Source of the DNA: Bacteroidota bacterium
GTDB taxonomy: Bacteria; Bacteroidota; Bacteroidia; Flavobacteriales; Weeksellaceae
DNA length: 59,718 nucleotides
Assembly (NCBI GenBank): GCA_023394415.1
Contig: JAEXAR010000002.1
Coordinates: 1-59,718, forward strand
Reading direction: 5' to 3'
The notes below the pieces were generated by a model. The model was not told where the DNA came from, ran no database searches, and was given only the letters and a program-made list of their open reading frames with translations. Made by a program: the position numbers and the translations under genes. This document shows positions 50,533-57,712 of the stretch, piece by piece (the first letter of the stretch is position 1; every line of letters starts with the position of its first letter).

Positions 50533-52044
50533 ATGAGAGATAAGTTTCTGAAATGGGGTATTGTTTTACTCATTTTTACTTGGGTAGTAGCTGTGCTCAT
50601 TAAAGCTCATTACTGGATTCCCATACTTTTAACCATTATTTATTTAATTGGGATTTATAACGCCAATCAAACTAAACATGCGATTTTAAGAAACTTCCCT
50701 GTGTTGGGATATTTCAGGTATTTTTTTGAAAGTATTTCTCCTGAAATGCAGCAGTACTTTATCGAAAGAGAAACTGATGGTAAACCATTCCCAAGAAATG
50801 AGCGATCTGCAGCTTACAGAAGAGCCAAAAATGTAAGTGACACGGTGCCTTTCGGAACACAACTTAATATCAATCAAAGAAAATATGAAGGGATTAAGCA
50901 TTCCATTTATGCCAAATCCCCAAAAGAAGAATTGCCGAGAGTTTTGGTTGGAAATGAGCAGTGTTCACAACCTTATAGTGCTTCATTGTTCAATATTTCT
51001 GCAATGAGTTTTGGATCTTTAAGTGATCGTGCTCAAATTTCCCTTAACAGAGGTGCTAAAAAAGGCAACTTTTTCCATAATACCGGAGAAGGTGGGATTT
51101 CGCCTTATCATATGGAAGGTGGAGATTTATGTTGGCAAATCGGAACAGGTTATTTCGGCTGTAGAGACGAAGAAGGTAAATTTTCTCCGGAACTTTTCGC
51201 GGAAAAATCCAGAATCCAGAATGTTAAAATGATTGAAATTAAACTCTCTCAAGGAGCAAAACCAGGTCACGGAGGAGTTTTACCGGGTGTAAAAAATACA
51301 CCTGAAATTGCAAAAATCAGACACGTTACTCCGGGTTTAACCATTATTTCACCACCATCGCATTCGTCATTTTCTAATGCTGCAGAGCTTTTGAAATTTG
51401 TTCAACACCTTCGTGAATTATCCAACGGAAAGCCAATTGGATTTAAGTTATGTATTGGTGATACAAAAGAGTTTGAAGACATCTGTACCCAAATGAATGT
51501 TCTTAAAATTTATCCTGATTTTATTACTATTGATGGCGCAGAAGGAGGAACCGGAGCAGCACCGCCAGAATTTTCAGATGGTGTAGGGATGCCTTTGGAG
51601 CCGGCTTTAATGTTCGTAAACAAAACTTTGAAAAGCTACAATGTCAGAGATAAAGTAAAAGTGATCGCAAGTGGTAAGGTTCTTACGTCTTTGGATATTT
51701 TAAGAGCAGTAGCTATGGGTGCTGATATGTGTAACAATGCTCGTGGTTTTATGTTTGCTTTGGGCTGTATTCAAGCATTAAGATGTAACAACAATAGCTG
51801 TCCTACTGGAGTTGCGACGCAGGATAAAATGCTGATCAAAGGGCTTGATGTAACGGATAAAGCTGAAAGAGTATACCATTTCCACAAAAATACACTGCAT
51901 ACTTGCAATGAATTGATTGCTGCTGCCGGACGTAATTCGTATGATGAAGTGGATGCTTCAATGTTTATGCGTGGTGATGAATTTGAGCATCTCGCTGATC
52001 TTTATTTCCCGGATATTCTTGGAAATGTAAAAAATAGAAATTAA
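50533..52044 (+). CDS. FMN-binding glutamate synthase family protein, membrane-anchored
   Basis: The 503-residue protein starts with two hydrophobic segments (about 8-24 and 27-45), then the FMN-binding glutamate synthase domain. Visible parts are FNISAMSFGSLSDRAQISLNRGAKK, a GPSGGVLPG-like segment (KPGHGGVLPGVK), TIDGAEGGTGAAPPEFSDGVG and a Cys-rich motif FALGCIQALRCNNNSCPTGV that may hold an iron-sulfur cluster. It lacks the glutaminase and other parts of GltB, so it may act on another substrate or as a stand-alone domain. The gene is flanked by terminators. Confidence 0.85.
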   Translation: MRDKFLKWGIVLLIFTWVVAVLIKAHYWIPILLTIIYLIGIYNANQTKHAILRNFPVLGYFRYFFESISPEMQQYFIERETDGKPFPRNERSAAYRRAKNVSDTVPFGTQLNINQRKYEGIKHSIYAKSPKEELPRVLVGNEQCSQPYSASLFNISAMSFGSLSDRAQISLNRGAKKGNFFHNTGEGGISPYHMEGGDLCWQIGTGYFGCRDEEGKFSPELFAEKSRIQNVKMIEIKLSQGAKPGHGGVLPGVKNTPEIAKIRHVTPGLTIISPPSHSSFSNAAELLKFVQHLRELSNGKPIGFKLCIGDTKEFEDICTQMNVLKIYPDFITIDGAEGGTGAAPPEFSDGVGMPLEPALMFVNKTLKSYNVRDKVKVIASGKVLTSLDILRAVAMGADMCNNARGFMFALGCIQALRCNNNSCPTGVATQDKMLIKGLDVTDKAERVYHFHKNTLHTCNELIAAAGRNSYDEVDASMFMRGDEFEHLADLYFPDILGNVKNRN

Positions 52045-52079
52045 AAAAAACGGGATTCAGTCTGAATCCCGTTTTTTTT
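52045..52079. terminator. Bidirectional terminator between 50533 and 52078 genes
   Basis: ACGGGATTCA and TGAATCCCGT within 52050-52072 form a 10-bp stem with A-run before and T-run after. It serves both convergent genes. Confidence 0.9.
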
Positions 52080-52797
52080 ATCTTGGAGTAGTTTTATAAA
52101 TTTGAAAGTTGAAGACAAAAGTTCTGTTTCGGAACGTCATTCCTGCGTAAGGGAAATGTTCGTCTCTTGCAAAAGCAGCTCGTGATGGAACTAGAATTAC
52201 CCCCTGAAGATTATAATTTTCAGAATCAGCTTTATCAAAACTTTTGAAGTATTTCAAACCTTCCTGAAAGCCTTCAATTTCATAATAAGGTCTTGTTTTT
52301 TTACTGGCATCCATTACAGATTGCTTTACGTAGTAATAGGCAGGATCAACCTCCGGAACACCGCTTCCGTCAATAGTATTGGAGAAAGGGATTTCAGAAA
52401 CATACTCAATTCCATTGTTTTCCTGTGCTACAAAAGAGTAAGATTTCTGCATAATTCTAATGATGTCAGTTGCGCCAATCACAGTTCCTGGATTCGGTTG
52501 TGCTCCGTCTCTTACAATCACTACTACACCCGAAGCCAGTTTCTGAACGTTTAATTCAGAAAGTTTTTTATTGTTATCATCAGAAGTATCTGTAGTGCTG
52601 AATTTCTTAATCTTTCCTGAAGCATCTAGATAATGCTCATCCATATATTTTGCAATTGCTTTATCATCATTAGTGTTTTGTGTAGTGATGTCCTTCACTT
52701 CATCTTTGATGATTGATTCCGCAGTAGTAGTTTCATCTTTACGGCAAGAAGTGATGGTGAAAGCGGCAACAGCAATATATATAAGGGCTTTTTTCAT
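52078..52797 (-). CDS. FKBP-type peptidyl-prolyl isomerase-like lipoprotein
   Basis: The 239-residue protein has a lipoprotein signal (AFTITSC, Cys18). A linker rich in Thr, Asp and Lys follows, and the C-terminal half matches FKBP layout: EGFQEGLKYFKSFDKAD, then GVILVPSRAAFARDE in place of the usual LIPSxLAYG, and a closing strand TFVFNFQIYKT. Bacteroidota gliding and T9SS loci use FKBP-like lipoproteins (GldI type). Whether this member keeps isomerase activity is unclear. It is convergent with the gene at 50533 and ends inside the shared terminator. Confidence 0.75.
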   Translation of the reverse strand: MKKALIYIAVAAFTITSCRKDETTTAESIIKDEVKDITTQNTNDDKAIAKYMDEHYLDASGKIKKFSTTDTSDDNNKKLSELNVQKLASGVVVIVRDGAQPNPGTVIGATDIIRIMQKSYSFVAQENNGIEYVSEIPFSNTIDGSGVPEVDPAYYYVKQSVMDASKKTRPYYEIEGFQEGLKYFKSFDKADSENYNLQGVILVPSRAAFARDEHFPYAGMTFRNRTFVFNFQIYKTTPR

Positions 52798-52837
52798 TTT
52801 ATTGATTATTTTTGAATACGCAAAAGTAACAAAAATA

Positions 52838-53275
52838 ATGAGAATTGATAAATTTTTATGGAGTATACGCTTTTATAAAACAAGAAGCATTGCTGCCGAA
52901 GAAATTAAAAAAAACCGTGTCGCCATTGGTGAAAGTGCTGTAAAATCATCAAAAGAGGTGAAAGAAGGAGACGTGATTAAAATCAGAAAAAACCAGATTG
53001 ATTATAAAATTAAAGTGCTGCAAATTCCCAAAAGTAGAATTGGCGCCAAATTAGTTCCTTTACATGTTACTGATATGACGGATAAAGAACAATATGAGAT
53101 ACTTAAAATGCGCAGGATGGAGCAAAACTATTACCGTATAAAAGGTGAAGGGAGGCCAACAAAAAAAGACCGTCGCGAAATTGAGGGTTATGTTTCTGAA
53201 GATCATTCAGAGAATGAAATAAATGATGAAGAATATTGGAGTCATTTCTTTATCGAATCGGAAGATGACGAATAA
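52838..53275 (+). CDS. S4 domain RNA-binding protein (Hsp15/HslR-like)
   Basis: I start it at ATG 52838 (MRIDKFLWSIRFYKTRSIAA), 145 residues. A longer frame from 52673 overlaps the lipoprotein gene on the other strand. The S4 domain (about residues 1-62, AAEEIKKNRVAIG and KIRKNQIDYKIKVL) binds structured RNA. Hsp15 recycles 50S subunits that carry nascent chains after heat shock. The C-terminal extension is acidic and charged. It overlaps the convergent aroK by 26 bases at its 3' end. Confidence 0.85.
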   Translation: MRIDKFLWSIRFYKTRSIAAEEIKKNRVAIGESAVKSSKEVKEGDVIKIRKNQIDYKIKVLQIPKSRIGAKLVPLHVTDMTDKEQYEILKMRRMEQNYYRIKGEGRPTKKDRREIEGYVSEDHSENEINDEEYWSHFFIESEDDE

Positions 53276-53768
53276 TTTCATCCACAATTTCTTCGGGATC
53301 CTTGTTATCTGTAGAAATTGTAAACTGTGCTTTGTTATAAAAGGGATTTCTCTCAAAGAGATGCTTGGCTATAAATTCAGGCAAATCTTCATCGGGAATA
53401 TTGGCAATTAGAGGTCTTTTAGCTTTTTGTTTTTTAAGACGTTCAGATAATGTTCCCACATTAGCTCGTAGATGAAAGCTGAATGAATTTTGGTTGATGA
53501 CATCCATATTATTATAATAGGCAGGAGTTCCGCCACCCAAACTTAAAACGGCATTATTTTCTGTAGCTAATACCTCTTCCAGAAATTCTCTTTCTTGCTT
53601 TCTAAAATAAATTTCACCACGATTTTTGAAAATTTCAGCAATGGTGTGATTGTTTTTTTTTATTATTTCCTTATCCAGATCAATCAGTTTAAAATTTAAT
53701 TTTTCGCTCAATAATTTGGAAATGTGAGATTTACCGCTACCCATATATCCTGCTAAAGAAATAATCAT
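53250..53768 (-). CDS. aroK: Shikimate kinase
   Basis: The 172-residue enzyme phosphorylates shikimate in the aromatic amino acid pathway. It shows the P-loop GYMGSGKSHISKLL, the DLDKEI shikimate-binding acidic motif, LSLGGGTPAYYN and KKQKAKRPLIANI with its Arg residues. Length is normal. It overlaps the S4 gene on the opposite strand by 26 bases, so its 3' end is shared with coding sequence. A promoter for the adjacent tRNA lies just upstream in the other direction. Confidence 0.94.
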   Translation of the reverse strand: MIISLAGYMGSGKSHISKLLSEKLNFKLIDLDKEIIKKNNHTIAEIFKNRGEIYFRKQEREFLEEVLATENNAVLSLGGGTPAYYNNMDVINQNSFSFHLRANVGTLSERLKKQKAKRPLIANIPDEDLPEFIAKHLFERNPFYNKAQFTISTDNKDPEEIVDEIIRHLPIR

Positions 53769-53798
53769 TTTTATATTTTTAACAAATGTCTAAAAAAA

Positions 53799-53829
53799 TT
53801 TTGAGAATTTAAAAAAAGCCTTATCTTTG
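53799..53829 (+). promoter_or_regulatory. Promoter of the tRNA-Lys gene
   Basis: TTTTG (53799-53803) and TATCTTTG (53822-53829) are separated by 18 bases. This fits the Bacteroidota TTTG/TAnnTTTG housekeeping promoter. It is the best-formed promoter in the window and lies 39 bases before the tRNA. The first tRNA is therefore transcribed from here. Confidence 0.65.
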
Positions 53830-53868
53830 CACCACTTTTTGAGCAGATAACACTGCGATAAAGTGGCC

Positions 53869-53941
53869 GACCTGGTAGCTCAGCTGGTAGAGCAATACAC
53901 TTTTAATGTATGGGTCCTGGGTTCGAATCCCAGCCAGGTCA
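53869..53941 (+). tRNA. tRNA-Lys (anticodon TTT), copy 1
   Basis: All four arms can be folded: acceptor GACCTGG with CCAGGTC, D arm with GCTCAGCTGGTAGAGC, anticodon stem ATACA/TGTAT with loop CTTTTAA (anticodon TTT), T arm with GGGTTCGAATCCC. No CCA is encoded. It has the promoter at 53799-53829. It differs from the second copy only in the acceptor stem. Confidence 0.95.
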
Positions 53942-53957
53942 CAAATCAAAAAAAATC

Positions 53958-53981
53958 CCGTAAATCTTACGGTTTTTTTTT
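53958..53981 (+). terminator. Short terminator between tRNA-Lys copy 1 and tRNA-Leu
   Basis: CCGTAA (53958-53963) and TTACGG (53967-53972) form a 6-bp stem with a 3-base loop followed by a T-run of nine. It lies 16 bases after the first tRNA and immediately before tRNA-Leu, so the leucine tRNA needs its own promoter or readthrough. Confidence 0.7.
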
Positions 53982-54064
53982 GCCTGTGTGGTGAAATTGG
54001 TAGACACGCCATCTTGAGGGGGTGGTTTCCTATGGATGTGCTGGTTCGAGTCCAGTCGCAGGCA
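53982..54064 (+). tRNA. tRNA-Leu (anticodon GAG)
   Basis: Acceptor GCCTGTG pairs with CGCAGGC (one T-G pair). The anticodon stem CCATC/GGTGG holds the loop TTGAGGG (anticodon GAG, reading CTC and CTT). A long variable arm follows (TTTCCTATGGAT), as expected for leucine tRNAs, and the T arm is CTGGTTCGAGTCCAG. No CCA is encoded. Confidence 0.93.
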
Positions 54065-54074
54065 CACAGAAAGA

Positions 54075-54160
54075 GAATTAAAAATTAATGATGAATAATT
54101 TTCGTTCTTAATTTTTAAAAATAGAATTGTTGATTATTAATTTTCAAATTATTAATTAAC
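54075..54160. repeat. Degenerate period-7 A/T array between tRNA-Leu and tRNA-Lys copy 2
   Basis: Heptamers such as GAATTAA, AAATTAA, TGATGAA, TAATTTT, AATTTTT and TGATTAT can be read in one phase, with many departures. The low complexity makes the call tentative. Confidence 0.35.
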
Positions 54161-54163
54161 GAT

Positions 54164-54236
54164 GACTCGGTAGCTCAGCTGGTAGAGCAATACACTTTTA
54201 ATGTATGGGTCCTGGGTTCGAATCCCAGCCGAGTCA
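54164..54236 (+). tRNA. tRNA-Lys (anticodon TTT), copy 2
   Basis: Identical to the first tRNA-Lys in D arm, anticodon arm, variable loop and T arm. The acceptor is GACTCGG with CCGAGTC, so two positions have changed on both sides and kept pairing. No CCA is encoded. An A/T-rich stretch separates it from tRNA-Leu. Confidence 0.95.
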
Positions 54237-54290
54237 CAAAATTTGCTGAAAAGTAAATTTTTTTCATATTAATATTTTGTGATTTGGTGT

Positions 54291-54335
54291 TCAAAGGCTT
54301 CCCTTGGGAAGCCTTTGATGTTTTTTATATTGTAG
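54291..54335 (-). terminator. Terminator between tRNA-Lys copy 2 and panC
   Basis: TCAAAGGCTTCCC (54291-54303) and GGGAAGCCTTTGA (54306-54318) form a near-perfect stem, with T-rich DNA on the plus-strand side. It can end both the tRNA transcript and the convergent panC transcript. Confidence 0.75.
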
Positions 54336-54338
54336 AAA

Positions 54339-55187
54339 TTAATCCAGATGTTTGTTATCAATGAGTCTTACCTCACCAGCAAAAGCTGCAATAAAAGCGC
54401 GATAGTTTTTATCCTTATAAAAGAAATCTGTTTCTTTTAGAGTTTCTTCGTCTGCGATGATGAAGTATTCTAAGACAAAACCATTGGCTTTTTCAAAAAT
54501 TTCATTTACACGCTCTTTTATTTCAGGGATGGAAATGACACGAAACCAATCGTTTACTTTTTCTAGAGTTTCATTAATGATTTTAGCGGCTTTTCTTTGT
54601 TCCGCGGTAAGTCTTTCATTGCGTGAACTCATTGCAAGACCGTTTTTTTCTCTTAATGTTTCTACACCATATATTTTTACAGGAAGATTTTTCTTCTCAA
54701 CCATTTTTTTAATGATTGCAAGTTGCTGATAATCTTTTTCTCCAAAATAAGCATTATCAGGCTTTACCTGTAGGAAAAGTTCTTCAACAACGGTTCCCAC
54801 ACCATCAAAGTGTCCCGGTCTAAACTTGCCTTCCATTTCGTTTTCAAGCCCGTCGAAATCGTACTTTTCACTTTTCAACCCGTTTGGATAGATGTCGCTT
54901 TCTTTTGGGATATAAACAGCGTCTACGTTTCCGGTTTTTTCAAGCATTTTTATATCTGCATTTACGGTACGCGGATATTTTTCAAGATCTTTTTGGTTGT
55001 TAAATTGTGTGGGGTTTACAAAGATTGATGAAATTACAAGATCGTTATCCTTTTTTGCTGCTTCATACAGGGAAAGGTGTCCGTCGTGCAATGCGCCCAT
55101 CGTTGGTGCAAAACCTATTTTCTTTCCCATTTCTTTGTTACGCTCAATATAAGCGCGCAATGCGCTTTTACTTTTCAGTACTTCCAT
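54339..55187 (-). CDS. panC: Pantothenate synthetase
   Basis: The 282-residue enzyme joins pantoate and beta-alanine with ATP, a step toward coenzyme A. It shows the HIGH-like motif FAPTMGALHDGHLSL, IFVNPTQFN, EKDYQQLAIIKKMV and LAMSSRNERLT, which serves as the KMSKS-like loop. Length is normal. It diverges from the GT5-like gene across a 175-base spacer. panD or panB are not in the window. Confidence 0.95.
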   Translation of the reverse strand: MEVLKSKSALRAYIERNKEMGKKIGFAPTMGALHDGHLSLYEAAKKDNDLVISSIFVNPTQFNNQKDLEKYPRTVNADIKMLEKTGNVDAVYIPKESDIYPNGLKSEKYDFDGLENEMEGKFRPGHFDGVGTVVEELFLQVKPDNAYFGEKDYQQLAIIKKMVEKKNLPVKIYGVETLREKNGLAMSSRNERLTAEQRKAAKIINETLEKVNDWFRVISIPEIKERVNEIFEKANGFVLEYFIIADEETLKETDFFYKDKNYRAFIAAFAGEVRLIDNKHLD

Positions 55188-55315
55188 CGTTTATTATAGT
55201 CTATGTTTATAACAAAAATAATTAAAAAAAATATTACAGCAGATTTCTGTAAACATATTTGTAGTGCGACTTATCATAAAAAGTGTTAATATAATTTTAT
55301 TAGTTTAAATTTTTG

Positions 55316-55323
55316 TAATTTTG
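55316..55323 (+). promoter_or_regulatory. Putative -7 box (TAATTTTG) of the GT5-like/DUF4270/glmS operon
   Basis: TAATTTTG matches TAnnTTTG, 40 bases upstream of the GT5-like start codon. The -33 region is not well conserved. Confidence 0.4.
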
Positions 55324-55362
55324 CAGTGAATTTTATCTTATAAAAAAGATAGGAAAAAAATT

Positions 55363-56133
55363 ATGCCGAATCAAAAAATTTTATACGTTACTACCGAGAT
55401 GTATCCTTATCAAGAAGAAAGTAATATGGCGGTAACGGTTAACAAGATGGCCCTTAAGATGCACCAAGACGGTAATGATGTACGGGTGTTTATGCCAAGA
55501 TTTGGATTGATCAGCGAAAGAAAATTTCAATTGCACGAAGTTATCCGACTTTCTGGGATGAACATCATTATTAATGATCTGGATCAACCTTTAATTATTA
55601 AAGTTGCATCATTGCCTGGAGAAAGGCTTCAGGTTTATTTTATTGATAATGAAGAGTACTTCAAGAGAAAGTTTTATTATGCAGATGAAGAGGGAAAAAC
55701 CTTTGATGATAATGGAGAGAGAGCAGTTTTCTTTGCAAGAGGTGTTATTGAAACCATCAAAAAATTAAATTGGGTTCCGGATGTTATTCACATTAATGGT
55801 TGGATGTCATCTTTAATTCCAATTTATCTTAAAAATTATTATAAAAACGATTACTATTTTAAAAATACAAAAATTGTAATGTCTGTTTATAACGAGGATA
55901 ATATTGAACTTGCTGATTCTGTAAAAGATGTTTTAAGTTTTGATAATATATCCGAATTAAAGTCGTTAGAAAAACCTAGCTCTGAAAAATTTGTAATCGA
56001 CAGTATGGATTTTGCAGATGTTGTGGTAAAAGGTGACGAGTTTTTAGAAGGTGATATTGAAAAATCCTATGATAAAGCAAAGGCTGAAAAAGCGGATTTT
56101 GTAGAGCCTGAAGCTATCGCAAAAGTTTATTAA
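55363..56133 (+). CDS. Truncated GT5-like (glycogen/starch synthase N-terminal domain) protein
   Basis: The 256-residue protein matches only the N-terminal Rossmann domain of GT5 glycogen synthases (ILYVTTEMYPYQEESN, then VRVFMPRFGLISERK, GERAVFFARGVIE and VIHINGWMSSLIPIYL). The ADP-glucose-binding loop after the first strand, normally KxGGL, reads QEESNMAVTV here, and the usual HDW motif reads NGW. The C-terminal nucleotide-sugar domain is absent. It therefore is unlikely to make glycogen alone. It may be a regulatory or structural relic conserved before DUF4270 and glmS. It starts a three-gene operon with 16- and 12-base gaps. Confidence 0.8.
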   Translation: MPNQKILYVTTEMYPYQEESNMAVTVNKMALKMHQDGNDVRVFMPRFGLISERKFQLHEVIRLSGMNIIINDLDQPLIIKVASLPGERLQVYFIDNEEYFKRKFYYADEEGKTFDDNGERAVFFARGVIETIKKLNWVPDVIHINGWMSSLIPIYLKNYYKNDYYFKNTKIVMSVYNEDNIELADSVKDVLSFDNISELKSLEKPSSEKFVIDSMDFADVVVKGDEFLEGDIEKSYDKAKAEKADFVEPEAIAKVY

Positions 56134-56149
56134 TCTATTTGAAATTTAA

Positions 56150-57700
56150 ATGATAAAAAATATTAAAAGTATTTTTAAAACTTCTGTTTTATTACTTGCC
56201 GGAAGTTTTATATTATGGAACTGTGAATCTGAAGCTGATAATTTAGGTTCACAATTTTTTGATGGGACATCTGCGGAAGGTGTGAATAAGGCTTACGATG
56301 TTATAGCATATAATATTAGTAACAATGATACCATACAGAGTGATGCTTCAAAACTGAATTACGCAACGCTTGGTGCCTTCGCCGAATCCCAGTTTGGCTT
56401 ACAAAAATCTAGTTATGTAACACAGGCAAGACTAAATAGTTATGACCCAGATTTCGGAACTAATCCCGTGATAGATTCTGTGGTGTTAGAGATGAAACCT
56501 TTATACCCTGTGGATACGGTTACTACAACCACAGACGACAAGTTTATCTACGAAACCATAGAGGCGAAAAAAGTAACCAACACTTATCCCATTACAAGAT
56601 ATGGGAAAAGGAATCTTGATCTAACGGTAAATGTACACGAAGTTACAGATTTCTTAGGTTCAACATCAGATAAAATCTATTCTGATAAAGTGGTTAATTA
56701 TGGTACTTTATTAGGTTCTAAAAAAATTGCAAAAACGATAACCAGTACTAAAATCACTAAAAGATCTGACAATACAGACCTTTTGAGTCGTGATGCGAAG
56801 ATCAGAATTCCTTTAGAAGCAGGTAAAACCTTTTTCCAAAATAAAATCTTTGCAAAAAAGGGACAGCCTGAACTTTCTGATGTTTCCAATTTCATCAGAT
56901 ATTTTAAAGGTGTAAGAATTTCTGTAGCAGAAAATGACGGATACATCTTTAAATTCACACCTAACGATACGCAAATCCAAATCTATTACAAGAGTGATGT
57001 TACCACTAATGGTACTACTAAAGCAACTCCGGCAGTTTTTTCAATCAGTTTAGGATCGGGAAATGTTCATTTCAATCAAATAAATTTTGACCGCACCAAT
57101 ACGCCTGCAGATGCTATTGTGAAGAATTTAACTCCAAATTATACATCCGGTGATGAAAAACTTTATGCACAGGGAAGTGGGGGACCAAGTATTGGGTTAA
57201 GAATACCTGCTGCTACTGTAGCAGAAATAAGAAATCTTTATAAAAATAGTAAAATTGGTATCCTCTCTGCTAAAGTAAGATTGTATACAGATAAATCTGT
57301 TTGGGACAACAAATACGAAAAACCATCTGATTTTACAGCAGCTTATTATGATCCAACAAAACCGTTAGCACAAAGAATGGATCTGAATACATTTTTAAAA
57401 GAATATGCTGCACTTTCTGCAAACGGCGCTTTTAAACTGGTGAAAGCAGAACTTACAAAAGATCCTGCTTACTATGATATCACTCTTACACAAACTTTTA
57501 AAGATATCATTGAAAAATCAGAAGAGCCGAAAGATATAGCTTTATCAGTAGGTTCTTATGATATCAACCTGAATACAGGTATGCCAATTGGTCAATATTA
57601 TACGAGCAGGGTTTACACGCCTAATCGTATTGTATTAGTTGGAACTAATGCTACCAACGCAAACAGGGCACAACTTCATATTATTTACGCAACAAAATAA
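56150..57700 (+). CDS. DUF4270 family lipoprotein
   Basis: The 516-residue protein has a lipoprotein signal (FILWNCE, Cys25) and the DUF4270 outline: AYNISNNDTIQSDASKLNYATLGAF near the start, VIDSVVLEMKPLYPVD, and a C-terminal beta-strand-rich tail ending AQLHIIYATK. DUF4270 proteins are large outer-membrane-associated lipoproteins of Bacteroidota with no assigned role. The gene lies 16 bases after the GT5-like gene and 12 bases before glmS, suggesting co-transcription with peptidoglycan precursor synthesis. Confidence 0.85.
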   Translation: MIKNIKSIFKTSVLLLAGSFILWNCESEADNLGSQFFDGTSAEGVNKAYDVIAYNISNNDTIQSDASKLNYATLGAFAESQFGLQKSSYVTQARLNSYDPDFGTNPVIDSVVLEMKPLYPVDTVTTTTDDKFIYETIEAKKVTNTYPITRYGKRNLDLTVNVHEVTDFLGSTSDKIYSDKVVNYGTLLGSKKIAKTITSTKITKRSDNTDLLSRDAKIRIPLEAGKTFFQNKIFAKKGQPELSDVSNFIRYFKGVRISVAENDGYIFKFTPNDTQIQIYYKSDVTTNGTTKATPAVFSISLGSGNVHFNQINFDRTNTPADAIVKNLTPNYTSGDEKLYAQGSGGPSIGLRIPAATVAEIRNLYKNSKIGILSAKVRLYTDKSVWDNKYEKPSDFTAAYYDPTKPLAQRMDLNTFLKEYAALSANGAFKLVKAELTKDPAYYDITLTQTFKDIIEKSEEPKDIALSVGSYDINLNTGMPIGQYYTSRVYTPNRIVLVGTNATNANRAQLHIIYATK

Positions 57701-57712
57701 CTATTATAAACT

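Noticed and set aside
54075..54160. A period-7 array as strong as those at the efflux operon
   Set aside because: The A/T-only sequence makes any short period easy to see by chance. I keep it as a weak repeat only.
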